Positions 26,811 to 34,642 of a DNA stretch of 64,000 nt are shown one piece after another (positions within the stretch are counted from its first letter, which is position 1; the number at the start of each line of letters is the position of its first letter). Origin of the DNA: Shewanella electrodiphila (GTDB lineage: Bacteria; Pseudomonadota; Gammaproteobacteria; Enterobacterales; Shewanellaceae). The stretch spans positions 62,001 through 126,000 of the forward strand of contig NZ_JAKIKU010000011.1 in NCBI RefSeq assembly GCF_023283985.1. The letters are read 5' to 3'. The position numbers and the translations under genes are program-made. The notes under the pieces are model-generated. The model was not told the DNA's origin and searched no databases. It was given only the letters and a program-made list of their open reading frames with translations.

Positions 26811-27267
26811 TTATAGCCTGTAGATCCTAATTATTAAAAGTCGTAATAACAGTAAAAGAATTTTACTCATTAACTTGGTGAATATAGCTTGTTAACATTC
26901 AGCGAGCAATAAAACGGGTCACAAAACAGATAATTAAATAATATAGATTGTTTAAGTTAATGATAGTTCATTAGTTTTATTGATGGTGTCAGTTTTATGA
27001 ACTTTCTAGATATTGTTAAAGAAACTTTGCCAATAAGCCCAGCTTGTATTAGGTTTAAGTAAGCTAGATTGGGTCACTAATTTTGTGGTTATTTCGATCT
27101 AGGTCTCATTTTGAACATAATGTAGCAACTTATTAATTAAAACATGCCTTTAAATCATTTTTTTAAGGCTAAAACAACCTAGAATACAAATATTATTTTT
27201 AGAATTTAAAAATTATATTTTAGAGTTTAAGAATTATAAATTATAAATTTTCTATTGGAGATGACCG
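26811..27267. other. AT-rich intergenic region upstream of cymA
   Basis: About 450 very AT-rich bases between the divergent metal locus and cymA. The last 90 bases contain several near-copies of AGAATTTAAAAATTAT and TTATAAATTATAAATTTT. The cymA ribosome-binding site TTGGAG lies eight bases before the ATG. No clear CRP or FNR palindrome was found by eye. Confidence 0.55.
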
Positions 27268-27831
27268 ATGAACTGGCGTGCACTTTTCAAACCAAGCGCA
27301 AAATATTCAATTATCGCACTGATTGTAGTCGGTGTGATTATGGGTGTAGTAGGCTACTTCGCTACACAGCAAACCTTACATGCGACAAGTAGTGATGCAT
27401 TCTGTATGAGCTGTCACAGTAACCACTCACTAAAAGATGAAGTACTTGCTTCAGCTCATGGTGGTGGAAGCGCAGGTGTAACTGTGCAATGTCAAGATTG
27501 TCACCTTCCACATGGCCCAGTTGATTACTTGGTTAAGAAAATCATCGTATCGAAAGATCTATATGGTTTTGTGACTATCAAAGATTTCAACACGCAAGCA
27601 TGGTTAGATGAAAACCGTAAAGAGCAAGCAGATATTGCACTTGAATACTTCCGTGCAACTGACTCAGCTAACTGCCAACATTGTCATACTCGTATCTACG
27701 AAGATCAGCCTGAAACAATGAAGAAAATGGCTAAAAGAATGCACGAACGCAACGCCAAGCAAGAAGGCGATAAGAGAAAGACTTGTGTAGATTGTCATAA
27801 AGGTGTTGCTCACCCTTACCCTAAAAAGTAA
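27268..27831 (+). CDS. cymA: Tetraheme c-type cytochrome CymA (NapC/NirT family menaquinol dehydrogenase)
   Basis: Inner-membrane menaquinol oxidase that passes electrons to periplasmic reductases and, through the Mtr system, to extracellular acceptors in Shewanella. One N-terminal membrane anchor (about residues 13-33) precedes four haem motifs: CMSCH (46-50), CQDCH (75-79), CQHCH (136-140) and CVDCH (173-177). Length is 187 aa, the same as S. oneidensis CymA, and the C-terminus HPYPKK is intact. TTGGAG precedes the ATG. Immediately downstream the last 15 codons, the stop and the terminator are repeated in tandem. Its menaquinone substrate is made by the men genes in this window. Confidence 0.98.
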   Translation: MNWRALFKPSAKYSIIALIVVGVIMGVVGYFATQQTLHATSSDAFCMSCHSNHSLKDEVLASAHGGGSAGVTVQCQDCHLPHGPVDYLVKKIIVSKDLYGFVTIKDFNTQAWLDENRKEQADIALEYFRATDSANCQHCHTRIYEDQPETMKKMAKRMHERNAKQEGDKRKTCVDCHKGVAHPYPKK

Positions 27832-27892
27832 GTAGACCTACATAAGAGGTGGCGAATAGGGAGTGATGACCCTTGCAGCTATCAATTAAAAA

Positions 27893-27912
27893 AACCTCGC
27901 TATGGCGAGGTT
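27893..27912. terminator. cymA terminator (array copy 0)
   Basis: AACCTCGC/GCGAGGTT stem with a TATG loop, flanked by A and T runs, 62 bases after the cymA stop. Confidence 0.9.
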
Positions 27913-27917
27913 TTTTT

Positions 27918-28031
27918 ATGGCTGAAATTTGCTGTTGTGAATTAAAAAGCAAGAAGGCGACTATTATTCTAAGCAGAAAGACTTGTGTAGATTGTCATAA
28001 AGGTGTTGCTCACCCTTACCCTAAAAAGTAA
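27918..28031 (+). pseudogene. cymA 3'-end copy 1, open as a 37-codon frame
   Basis: This second copy of the cymA end is joined to the spacer so that an ATG just after the terminator reads in frame through MAEICCC into KTCVDCHKGVAHPYPKK and stop. GAGG of the terminator stem lies seven T residues upstream of the ATG and could act as a ribosome-binding site. There is no export signal, so haem attachment is doubtful. Treated as a truncated copy unless expression is shown. Confidence 0.6.
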
Positions 28032-28092
28032 GTAGACCTACATAAGAGATGGCGAATAGGGAGTGATGACCCTTGCAGCTATCAATTAAAAA

Positions 28093-28112
28093 AACCTCGC
28101 TATGGCGAGGTT
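28093..28112. terminator. Array terminator after copy 1
   Basis: Exact repeat of the cymA terminator hairpin with its A and T runs, 200 bases downstream of the first. Confidence 0.9.
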
Positions 28113-28117
28113 TTTTT

Positions 28118-28231
28118 ATGGCTGAAATTTGCTGTTGTGAATTAAAAAGCAAGAAGGCGACTATTATTCCAAGCACAAAGACTTGTGTAGATTGTCATAA
28201 AGGTGTTGCTCACCCTTACCCTAAAAAGTAA
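28118..28231 (+). pseudogene. cymA 3'-end copy 2, open as a 37-codon frame
   Basis: Same fused frame as copy 1 (MAEICCC to CVDCH to PYPKK), with a few substitutions (IIPSTK in place of IILSRK). It is followed not by the terminator but by ATCAATTAATGTCTACAACC. Confidence 0.6.
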
Positions 28232-28338
28232 GTAGACCTACATAAGAGATGGCGAATAGGGAGTGATGACCCTTGCAGCTATCAATTAATGTCTACAACC
28301 AGTTCATTGGTGCTTGGATGCAATTAAGAACATGCTAA

Positions 28339-28416
28339 GCAAGAAGGTCTGATAACAACACAAAGACTTGTGTAGATTGTCATAAAGGTGTTGCTCACCC
28401 TTACCCTAAAAAGTAA
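28339..28416 (+). pseudogene. cymA 3'-end copy 3, no start codon
   Basis: Begins after a different junction (catgctaagcaagaaggtc). A TAA lies in frame before the haem motif and no ATG follows it, so this copy cannot be translated like copies 1, 2, 4 and 5. The terminator follows at 28478. Confidence 0.6.
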
Positions 28417-28477
28417 GTAGACCTACATAAGAGATGGTGAATAGGGAGTGATGACCCTTGCAGTTATCAATTAAAAA

Positions 28478-28497
28478 AACCTCGCTATGGCGAGGTT
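28478..28497. terminator. Array terminator after copy 3
   Basis: Same AACCTCGC/GCGAGGTT hairpin with TATG loop and flanking A/T runs. Confidence 0.9.
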
Positions 28498-28502
28498 TTT
28501 TT

Positions 28503-28616
28503 ATGGCTGAAATTTGCTGTTGTGAATTAAAAAGCAAGAAGGCGACTATTATTCCAAGCAGAAAGACTTGTGTAGATTGTCATAAAGATGTTGCTCACCC
28601 TTACCCTAAAAAGTAA
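28503..28616 (+). pseudogene. cymA 3'-end copy 4, open as a 37-codon frame
   Basis: Same fused frame, with KDVAH instead of KGVAH after the haem motif. Terminator at 28679 follows. Confidence 0.6.
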
Positions 28617-28678
28617 GTAGACCTACATAAGAGGTGGCGAATAGGAAGTGATGACCCTTGCAGCTATCAATTAAAAAA

Positions 28679-28698
28679 AACCTCGCTATGGCGAGGTT
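28679..28698. terminator. Array terminator after copy 4
   Basis: Same hairpin; the A run before it is one base longer and the T run after it one base shorter. Confidence 0.9.
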
Positions 28699-28702
28699 TT
28701 TT

Positions 28703-28819
28703 ATGGCTGAAATTTGCTGTTGTGAATTCAAAAGTAAGAAGGCGATTATTATTCCAAGCAGAAAGACTTGTGTAGATTGTCATAAAGGTGTTGCTCACCT
28801 TACCCTAAAAAGTAAGTAG
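28703..28819 (+). pseudogene. cymA 3'-end copy 5, frameshifted tail
   Basis: Starts like copies 1, 2 and 4 (MAEICCC), but one C is missing in the CACCC run. After CVDCHKGVAH the frame changes to LTLKSK and stops at TAG. No terminator follows this last copy. Confidence 0.6.
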
Positions 28820-29012
28820 ACCTACATAAGAGGTGGCGAATAGGGAGTGATGACCCTTGCCATTATCAATTAATGTCTATAACCATATTGATTAGTGCTT
28901 TAAAGCGTAACCCATAATAAAAGCTCAATAAAAAGCCCCACGAATGTGAGGCTCATAACTTAGATGCTGTTTAATTTCGTTATCACTTCATTTGTGATGC
29001 CAGCTATAAGTA

Positions 29013-29297
29013 TCAATCTTCAGCTTGAGGTAAATCCAATACTTTTTGGCGGTATTCTAATAAACCAAAGACACCCAAGAAATAGACTTTAATGTAATCG
29101 ACTAACTTAAGTTTTAGTAATGTGTTGAACATGGTGTAAAAAATCAATAATTGGAACAAGTGCATAAATGCCGTGATCAATAACAGAATATTGAGAACAA
29201 TGCTGACCTTGCCATCGAATGGCATGAACACATTATAAAACATCACCAACCATGTCAGCAGGGTAAAGCTCTTACCTGCCAGAATAAAAAATTTCAT
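29013..29297 (-). CDS. DUF1145 membrane protein (YhhL-like)
   Basis: A 94-aa protein with three hydrophobic segments (about residues 7-25, 31-55 and 68-80). In E. coli the DUF1145 protein YhhL is also encoded next to rsmD and ftsY, so the placement just downstream of rsmD supports the assignment. AAGG lies a few bases before the ATG. The gap to rsmD is nine bases, so the two are probably cotranscribed. Function is unknown. Confidence 0.82.
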   Translation of the reverse strand: MKFFILAGKSFTLLTWLVMFYNVFMPFDGKVSIVLNILLLITAFMHLFQLLIFYTMFNTLLKLKLVDYIKVYFLGVFGLLEYRQKVLDLPQAED

Positions 29298-29306
29298 CTG
29301 TAACCT

Positions 29307-29888
29307 TTAATCAATTTGATATTGGAATAAACGGTAGGTCACTTGCCCTGCCGATTTTTGTTTAAGCTCAACCCAAGTATTGGGGATGTCTAACTGAGCT
29401 AAGTCGGATTCCGTTTCGACATAAATTTGTGCATTTTCATTGAGCCATTGTTTTTCATCTAGCAGCGCGATGGTTTTACTGGCCAGATCTTTGCGAAAAG
29501 GAGGATCGACAAAAACAATATCAAAGCCTTTATCTGGATTACCTTTGGCGAGCAAAGCCAAACTATCACCATTAATGACATCGGCCGTTTCGCATTTTAG
29601 GGTTTGTAAATTTTGTTGCAACTGCTTCGCTGCGCTGGATTGCAGTTCAAAAATTCGAGCATAGTCAGCGTAGCGTGATAATGCTTCTAGGCTCAGTGCG
29701 CCGCTTCCAGCAAAACAATCCAACACTCTTGCACCGCGAACGTCTGTGGATAACCAGTTAAATAAGGTCTCGCGCACTCGATCTGTGGTTGGTCGAAGAC
29801 CTTCAAGATCGTGAATAGGAAGTTTTCGTGAACGCCATTGTCCTGAAATGATCCTGACTTGGCCGCTAGCGGACTTATTTTTGGACAT
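29307..29888 (-). CDS. rsmD: 16S rRNA (guanine966-N2)-methyltransferase RsmD
   Basis: Methylates G966 of 16S rRNA in the 30S subunit, using S-adenosylmethionine. RIISGQWRSRKLP opens the family. RPTTDRVRETLFNWL is the conserved substrate region, VLDCFAGSGALSLEALSR the SAM motif, and VFVDPPF the catalytic DPPF variant of the NPPY motif. I start at the ATG at 29888, which has GAGGG upstream, giving 193 aa; a longer form from 29936 adds unconserved residues. It is divergent from ftsY, as in many gammaproteobacteria. Confidence 0.95.
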   Translation of the reverse strand: MSKNKSASGQVRIISGQWRSRKLPIHDLEGLRPTTDRVRETLFNWLSTDVRGARVLDCFAGSGALSLEALSRYADYARIFELQSSAAKQLQQNLQTLKCETADVINGDSLALLAKGNPDKGFDIVFVDPPFRKDLASKTIALLDEKQWLNENAQIYVETESDLAQLDIPNTWVELKQKSAGQVTYRLFQYQID

Positions 29889-30066
29889 TTTGCCCTCGTG
29901 ATTTTGCCTGAACAAAGAAAGTGGTAGACTATGCAACCAATTAGAATACTCGATATTTTATACCAAACTGATGCCTAAAGGTGAGCAATCCTTCTGACAT
30001 TATCTGTATTAAGTTATCGAGAGTATTTTTCCGAATTTTTTAGCTCACTAAGTACTGGTAGTAGAC

Positions 30067-31767
30067 ATGGCAAAGAAAGGTTTTTTTTCGTGGTTTCGTA
30101 AAGACAAAACCAAAGAACAAGAGAAAGTTACAACCGACAACGCTCAAGAGCAAATTGACACCAGTAGTACTGAGCAGGCTGAAACAGAGCTTGCTGCTCA
30201 GCAATTAGCTGAACAGCAACGTGTTGAAGAGCAAAACCGTCTTGCAGCAGAAAAAGAAGCTGCTGAAAAGGCTGAAGCTGAATTACAGGCTCAGCAGTTA
30301 GCTGAACAGCAACGTGTTGAAGAGCAAAACCGTCTTGCAGCAGAAAAAGAAGCTGCTGAAAAAGCTGAGGCAGAATTACAGGCTCAGCAATTAGCTGAAC
30401 AGCTACGCGTTGAAGAACAAAACCGTCTTGCAGCAGAAAAAGAAGCTGCAGAAAAAGCTGAAGCTGAACGATTAGCTCAGGAACTTGCAGAACAGCAATT
30501 AGCCGAGCAACAGCGCGCTGAAGAGCAAGCCCGTATTGAAGCTGAACAAAAAGCAGCGGAACAAGCAGCTTTAGAGTTGGCAGCTCAAGAAAAAGCGGCT
30601 GCTGATAAAGCCGAAGCCGAACGCCAAGCACAAGCTGAAGCAGATCGCCAAGCTGAGCAACAACGAGTCGCAGAACAAACTCGCCTTGCCGAAGAGCAAT
30701 TAGCTCAAGAACAAAGAGAGCTAGAAGAGGCTGAACGTGCAGAAGCTCAGCGTCTCGAAGAAGAAGAAGCTGCTGCTAAAGCGGCACAAGAAGCAGAAAC
30801 AACAGACCTTGTCGCAGAGCCTCAAGCTAAACCTGTTAAAGAAGGTCTTTTTGCTCGCTTAAAGCGTGGCCTAAAGCGCACCAGTGAAAACATTGGTAGC
30901 GGCTTTATGGGGATCTTTAGCGGTAAGAAGATTGATGATGATTTATTCGAGGAATTAGAAGAACAGCTGCTTATTGCCGATGTTGGTGTTGAAACCACCA
31001 CTCGACTTATTGATAGCCTGACTGACAGCGCCTCTCGCAAACAGCTTAAAGACGCCGAAGCGCTTTATGATTTAATGCGCGATGAAATGCAAACCATTCT
31101 AGACCCTGTTGCGATTCCTTTAGTGCCTGAAAATGCCAATGGCCCATTTGTGATTTTAATGGTGGGTGTTAATGGCGTGGGTAAAACTACCACCATTGGT
31201 AAATTGGCAAAACAGTATCAAAAACAAGGCAAATCTGTCATGTTAGCTGCGGGTGATACCTTCCGTGCTGCAGCTGTTGAACAGTTACAAGTATGGGGAC
31301 AGCGTAATGAAATCCCTGTGGTTGCTCAGCACACTGGTGCAGATAGCGCCTCAGTATTGTTTGATGCACTGCAAGCGGCTAAAGCACGTAATGTGGATGT
31401 ATTAATTGCAGATACAGCAGGGCGTTTACAAAACAAAAGTCACTTGATGGAAGAACTGAAGAAAGTCGTTCGCGTGATGAAGAAATTAGACCCAGATGCG
31501 CCGCATGAAGTCATGTTAACGTTAGATGCAAGTACCGGCCAAAATGCGATTAGTCAAGCACAGCTGTTCCAAGAGGCTGTTGGCGTTACAGGTATCACGA
31601 TCAGTAAATTAGATGGCACAGCAAAAGGTGGCGTAATTTTCGCGATTGCCGATAAGTTTAATATCCCTATCCGTCACATTGGTGTTGGTGAACAGATTGA
31701 TGACTTACGTACCTTTAATTCAAACGATTTTATCGAAGCATTATTTAGTCAGGATAAGGCAGAATAG
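30067..31767 (+). CDS. ftsY: Signal recognition particle receptor FtsY with expanded repeat N-domain
   Basis: SRP receptor GTPase that docks ribosome-nascent-chain complexes at the membrane. The NG domain (about residues 260-566) has GVNGVGKTTTIGKLA (G1), DTFRAAAVEQL, DTAGRLQNK (G3) and SKLDGTAKGG (G4). The N-terminal A domain is a Glu/Gln/Ala-rich coiled coil containing three near-identical 31-residue repeats (about residues 41-133) with units such as AEQQRVEEQNRLAAEKEAA. At 566 aa it is longer than typical FtsY (about 500). The N-terminus MAKKGFFSWFRKDK is a membrane-binding amphipathic start. Confidence 0.96.
   Translation: MAKKGFFSWFRKDKTKEQEKVTTDNAQEQIDTSSTEQAETELAAQQLAEQQRVEEQNRLAAEKEAAEKAEAELQAQQLAEQQRVEEQNRLAAEKEAAEKAEAELQAQQLAEQLRVEEQNRLAAEKEAAEKAEAERLAQELAEQQLAEQQRAEEQARIEAEQKAAEQAALELAAQEKAAADKAEAERQAQAEADRQAEQQRVAEQTRLAEEQLAQEQRELEEAERAEAQRLEEEEAAAKAAQEAETTDLVAEPQAKPVKEGLFARLKRGLKRTSENIGSGFMGIFSGKKIDDDLFEELEEQLLIADVGVETTTRLIDSLTDSASRKQLKDAEALYDLMRDEMQTILDPVAIPLVPENANGPFVILMVGVNGVGKTTTIGKLAKQYQKQGKSVMLAAGDTFRAAAVEQLQVWGQRNEIPVVAQHTGADSASVLFDALQAAKARNVDVLIADTAGRLQNKSHLMEELKKVVRVMKKLDPDAPHEVMLTLDASTGQNAISQAQLFQEAVGVTGITISKLDGTAKGGVIFAIADKFNIPIRHIGVGEQIDDLRTFNSNDFIEALFSQDKAE
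30190..30468 (+). repeat. In-gene 93-bp tandem repeats of ftsY
   Basis: Three 93-bp units encode nearly the same 31 residues in the acidic N-domain. The DNA is nearly identical between units, so the array is recent or kept homogeneous and may vary in copy number between strains. Confidence 0.85.
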
Positions 31768-31773
31768 TCACAT

Positions 31774-32466
31774 ATGATCCATTTTGAGCAAGTCAGTAAG
31801 ATCTATCCGGGTGGCCAAAAAGCACTCTCTGAAGTCAATTTTCGTCTTCAACAAGGTGAAATGGCCTTTTTAACCGGACACTCTGGCGCAGGTAAAAGTA
31901 CCTTGCTCAAATTGATCACTGTCATTGAGCGTGCCAGTGCCGGTAAAGTTTCTATTAATGGTCATGACATTGCCAAGCTTGGCAAAAAGCATGTGCCATA
32001 TCTTCGCCGTAATATCGGCATGATTTTTCAAAACCATCATCTACTCATGGATAAAAGCGTGTTTGATAACGTGGCTTTACCATTAGTGATTGAAGGTTTT
32101 TCTCACGGTGAAATTCGTAAACGTGTTGCAGGCGCCCTTGATATGGTGGGCTTGTATGGCAAAGAGCGTCATTTACCAGTGATGTTGTCAGGCGGTGAGC
32201 AGCAACGTGTTGGTATTGCTCGCGCCATTGTGAATAAACCGCCTTTACTGCTTGCCGATGAGCCAACAGGTAACTTAGATCCTAAGTTATCGATGGACAT
32301 TCTACGTTTATTTGAAACCTTCCATGACTCTGGCACCAGCGTCCTAATCGCAACCCATGATTTGGGCTTAATTGCGCGAATGAAATACCGCACCTTAACT
32401 TTACGCCAAGGCAAAATGCTTGGTGGTGATGAAATCTATTCAGCTGATACTCAGGGGCAGATTTAA
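31774..32466 (+). CDS. ftsE: Cell division ATP-binding protein FtsE
   Basis: ABC ATPase partner of FtsX; the FtsEX complex controls peptidoglycan amidases at the septum. Walker A is GHSGAGKST, the signature is LSGGEQQRVGIARA, and Walker B is LLLADEPTGNLD, followed by the H-loop ATHDL. Length is 230 aa, slightly longer than the E. coli protein at the C-terminus. It starts seven bases after ftsY and overlaps ftsX by one base. Confidence 0.97.
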   Translation: MIHFEQVSKIYPGGQKALSEVNFRLQQGEMAFLTGHSGAGKSTLLKLITVIERASAGKVSINGHDIAKLGKKHVPYLRRNIGMIFQNHHLLMDKSVFDNVALPLVIEGFSHGEIRKRVAGALDMVGLYGKERHLPVMLSGGEQQRVGIARAIVNKPPLLLADEPTGNLDPKLSMDILRLFETFHDSGTSVLIATHDLGLIARMKYRTLTLRQGKMLGGDEIYSADTQGQI

Positions 32467-33431
32467 TGTCGAATAAAGTTAAGATAACCGCAAGTAAACT
32501 GCCTTTTACTGGGCGCTTAGTGATGTTTTTTGTACGTCATATTCAACAAGCAATGGCCAGTATTGGTGAGCTGTGGCGTAACCCTGTGTCATCTGTAATG
32601 ACAATGGCAGTGCTTGGAGTCAGCTTGAGCTTACCTGCTGCACTACAAGTCCTAGTTAAAAATGCTGAAAATATTACTCAGTCTTGGAATAACGCAGCAG
32701 AAATCTCGCTATTTATTAATGAAGGCCGCAGTGAACAGTCAATACAAAGTCTGATTTCACGGATTAATGTCTATTCCGAAGTGGATGTGGTGCACTACAT
32801 TAATCGCGACCAAGCTTTAGAAGAATTTCAACGTTTATCAGGTTTTGGTGAAGCATTATCTTATCTCGATAGTAATCCGTTACCTGCAGTGGTGGTGGTT
32901 ACGCCATTAGCACGACATTCAAGCCCTGAAGGTGCAAGAAAGTTGCTCGACAAGCTTGAGCGCGAACCTGAGGTCAGTTTTGGTCGTTTAGATATTGAAT
33001 GGCTTGAACGATTACAAGCCATGGTGAGACTGATTGAACGCACTGTACTTGCCATTGCAGCCTTATTAGTACTCGCGGTGGTGTTAGTTATTGGTAACAC
33101 CATTCGATTAGCGATTATGAATCGCCGCACCGAAATCGAAGTGATGAAGTTAGTTGGTGCAACGGAAGCCTTTATTCAAAGGCCCTTCTTATATACCGGT
33201 ATTTGGTATGGAGTGATTGGCGGTGTGCTCGCCTGGATCATCATTAACCTTTTAGTCTGGTATCTTGATTCTGCCCTTGCTGAGTTACTTGGCTTATACG
33301 GTAGCCAACTGCAAATACAAGCCTTAAGTATGGCTGAGTTAGTCAAATTGGTGCTATTGGCTTCTTTCTTAGGCTGGTTAGGCTCATACCTCTCTGTTAG
33401 GCAACATTTACGCGCAATTGAACCTTCTTAA
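32466..33431 (+). CDS. ftsX: Cell division membrane protein FtsX
   Basis: Four-helix membrane partner of FtsE. A cytoplasmic N-terminal part precedes helix 1 (SVMTMAVLGVSLSLPAALQV). A periplasmic loop (about 70-185) with AEISLFINEGRS follows, then three helices including VLAIAALLVLAVVLVIGNT. RRTEIEVMKLVGAT is a conserved cytoplasmic loop. Length is 321 aa. The start codon shares one base with the ftsE stop. Confidence 0.96.
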   Translation: MSNKVKITASKLPFTGRLVMFFVRHIQQAMASIGELWRNPVSSVMTMAVLGVSLSLPAALQVLVKNAENITQSWNNAAEISLFINEGRSEQSIQSLISRINVYSEVDVVHYINRDQALEEFQRLSGFGEALSYLDSNPLPAVVVVTPLARHSSPEGARKLLDKLEREPEVSFGRLDIEWLERLQAMVRLIERTVLAIAALLVLAVVLVIGNTIRLAIMNRRTEIEVMKLVGATEAFIQRPFLYTGIWYGVIGGVLAWIIINLLVWYLDSALAELLGLYGSQLQIQALSMAELVKLVLLASFLGWLGSYLSVRQHLRAIEPS

Positions 33432-33542
33432 TATTACTGTCGTATTGTAGTGGCAATATATGATGTCCAAATGTGTTGGTAAGATTATTTTGGACTAAAA
33501 ATGAACATTTGTTCACTTGCAATTGCTTTGGATTCAGCAGAG

Positions 33543-33548
33543 TATAAT
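33543..33548 (+). promoter_or_regulatory. Possible -10 element upstream of rpoH
   Basis: TATAAT with a G two bases before it lies about 137 bases before the rpoH start. No -35 hexamer is well placed (TTGCTT is only 14 bases away), so this is a weak promoter call. Confidence 0.3.
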
Positions 33549-33684
33549 TCAGCGCGCATTTTGTGTGCATCCTTGTGTTGAACCACTGTTGACATATGTT
33601 GTCCGATAATAGATAGTTCACCACTTAACTTAAAATATTTTAAGTTACATAAGTGTTAAAAACGCAGTAATAGTAGGAGCTTTA

Positions 33685-34548
33685 ATGGCCTTTCAATCGC
33701 AATCTATGTCACTCACTGTCCCTAGAGGAAGTAGCAGCTTAGAAGCTTATATGCAATCAGTCACAGGCATCGAGATGCTTGGGGCAGACGAAGAGCAGGA
33801 GCTTGCAAAACGCTTGCAAGAAACTGGCGACCTACATGCTGCAAAAAAACTGATTATGTCTCACTTGCGCTTTGTTGTGCATGTGGCGAAAGGTTATTCT
33901 GGGTATGGTTTGCCACAAGCAGACCTTATTCAAGAAGGTAACATCGGTTTGATGAAAGCGGTAAAACGTTTTGATCCTGGTGTTGGCGTTCGCTTGGTAT
34001 CTTTTGCAGTGCATTGGATTAAAGCTGAAATTCATGAGTACGTGCTTAAAAACTGGCGTATTGTGAAGGTCGCAACAACCAAAGCGCAACGTAAATTATT
34101 CTTCAATATTCGTAAAACTAAAAAGCGTTTAGGCTGGTTTAGCGACGAAGAAGTCGGCATGGTAGCAGAGAATTTAGGGGTGTCTAAAAAAGACGTCACC
34201 GAAATGGAGTCGCGTATGGCGGCACAAGATCCTGCATTTGATTTAGCCAGCGACAATGACGATGATAGCAGTGTTGATTTTGCACCTGTTCATTATCTAG
34301 AAGATCATTCTTCTGATGTAGCCGTTGAAGTTGAAAATGAAAATTGGGAATCAGATTCTCAAGCGCGTTTATTCTCAGCGATTAAAACTCTAGACGAGCG
34401 TAGCCAGCATATTTTGCGTGCACGTTGGTTAGATGATGATAAAACGACTCTGCAAGAATTAGCATCAACTTATCAAGTTTCTGCTGAGCGTATCAGACAG
34501 CTTGAAAAGAACGCGATGAACAAACTTAAATCTTGCATGGAAATCTAA
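33685..34548 (+). CDS. rpoH: RNA polymerase heat-shock sigma factor RpoH (sigma-32)
   Basis: Directs RNA polymerase to heat-shock promoters. Region 2 carries LIQEGNIGLMKAVKRFDP and RLVSFAVHWIKAEIHEYVLK (core and -10 binding). The RpoH box is visible in QRKLFFNIRKTKKRLG. Region 4 ends with LQELASTYQVSAERIRQLEK. Length is 287 aa. TAGGAG lies seven bases before the ATG. It follows ftsYEX after about 250 bases, the conserved order in gammaproteobacteria, and a clear terminator follows. Confidence 0.98.
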   Translation: MAFQSQSMSLTVPRGSSSLEAYMQSVTGIEMLGADEEQELAKRLQETGDLHAAKKLIMSHLRFVVHVAKGYSGYGLPQADLIQEGNIGLMKAVKRFDPGVGVRLVSFAVHWIKAEIHEYVLKNWRIVKVATTKAQRKLFFNIRKTKKRLGWFSDEEVGMVAENLGVSKKDVTEMESRMAAQDPAFDLASDNDDDSSVDFAPVHYLEDHSSDVAVEVENENWESDSQARLFSAIKTLDERSQHILRARWLDDDKTTLQELASTYQVSAERIRQLEKNAMNKLKSCMEI

Positions 34549-34573
34549 TTCCGCTTGGTTAAGTTTATAATTA

Positions 34574-34593
34574 AAACCTGCTACGGCAGGTTT
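34574..34593. terminator. rpoH terminator
   Basis: AAACCTGC/GCAGGTTT stem with a TACG loop and a run of seven T residues, shortly after the rpoH stop. Confidence 0.9.
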
Positions 34594-34642
34594 TTTTATG
34601 GCTTTTTTTAGCTCTGTTATAGAAGCGTTGTGGGACTTTAGC

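Larger units (their letters stand above)
27757..28880 (+). repeat. Tandem array of the cymA 3' end (six copies including the gene's own)
   Basis: The block starting ACTTGTGTAGATTGTC (encoding TCVDC) occurs at 27781, 27981, 28181, 28366, 28566 and 28766. Spacing is 200 bases except 185 at the middle junction. Each copy carries the last cymA haem motif, the stop and about 60-70 downstream bases. Copies 0, 1, 3 and 4 are followed by a terminator and a constant 37-base spacer. Copies 2 and 5 instead end in ATCAATTAATGTCTA. The 585-base offset between copies 0-2 and 3-5 shows that a block of three was duplicated as a whole. Confidence 0.95.

Noticed and set aside
27757..28880. CRISPR-like array
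   Set aside because: The repeat unit is 200 bp and consists of cymA coding sequence and a terminator, with almost no unique spacer. It is a tandem duplication, not a CRISPR.
30128..30631. Long open frame antisense to the ftsY N-domain
   Set aside because: Low-complexity Leu/Gln translation caused by the Glu/Ala/Gln codon repeats on the other strand; no start signals.
33523..33548. Complete sigma-70 promoter upstream of rpoH
   Set aside because: The -10 TATAAT is good, but TTGCTT is 14 bases away and TTGCAA 20 bases away. Only the -10 is listed, at low confidence.
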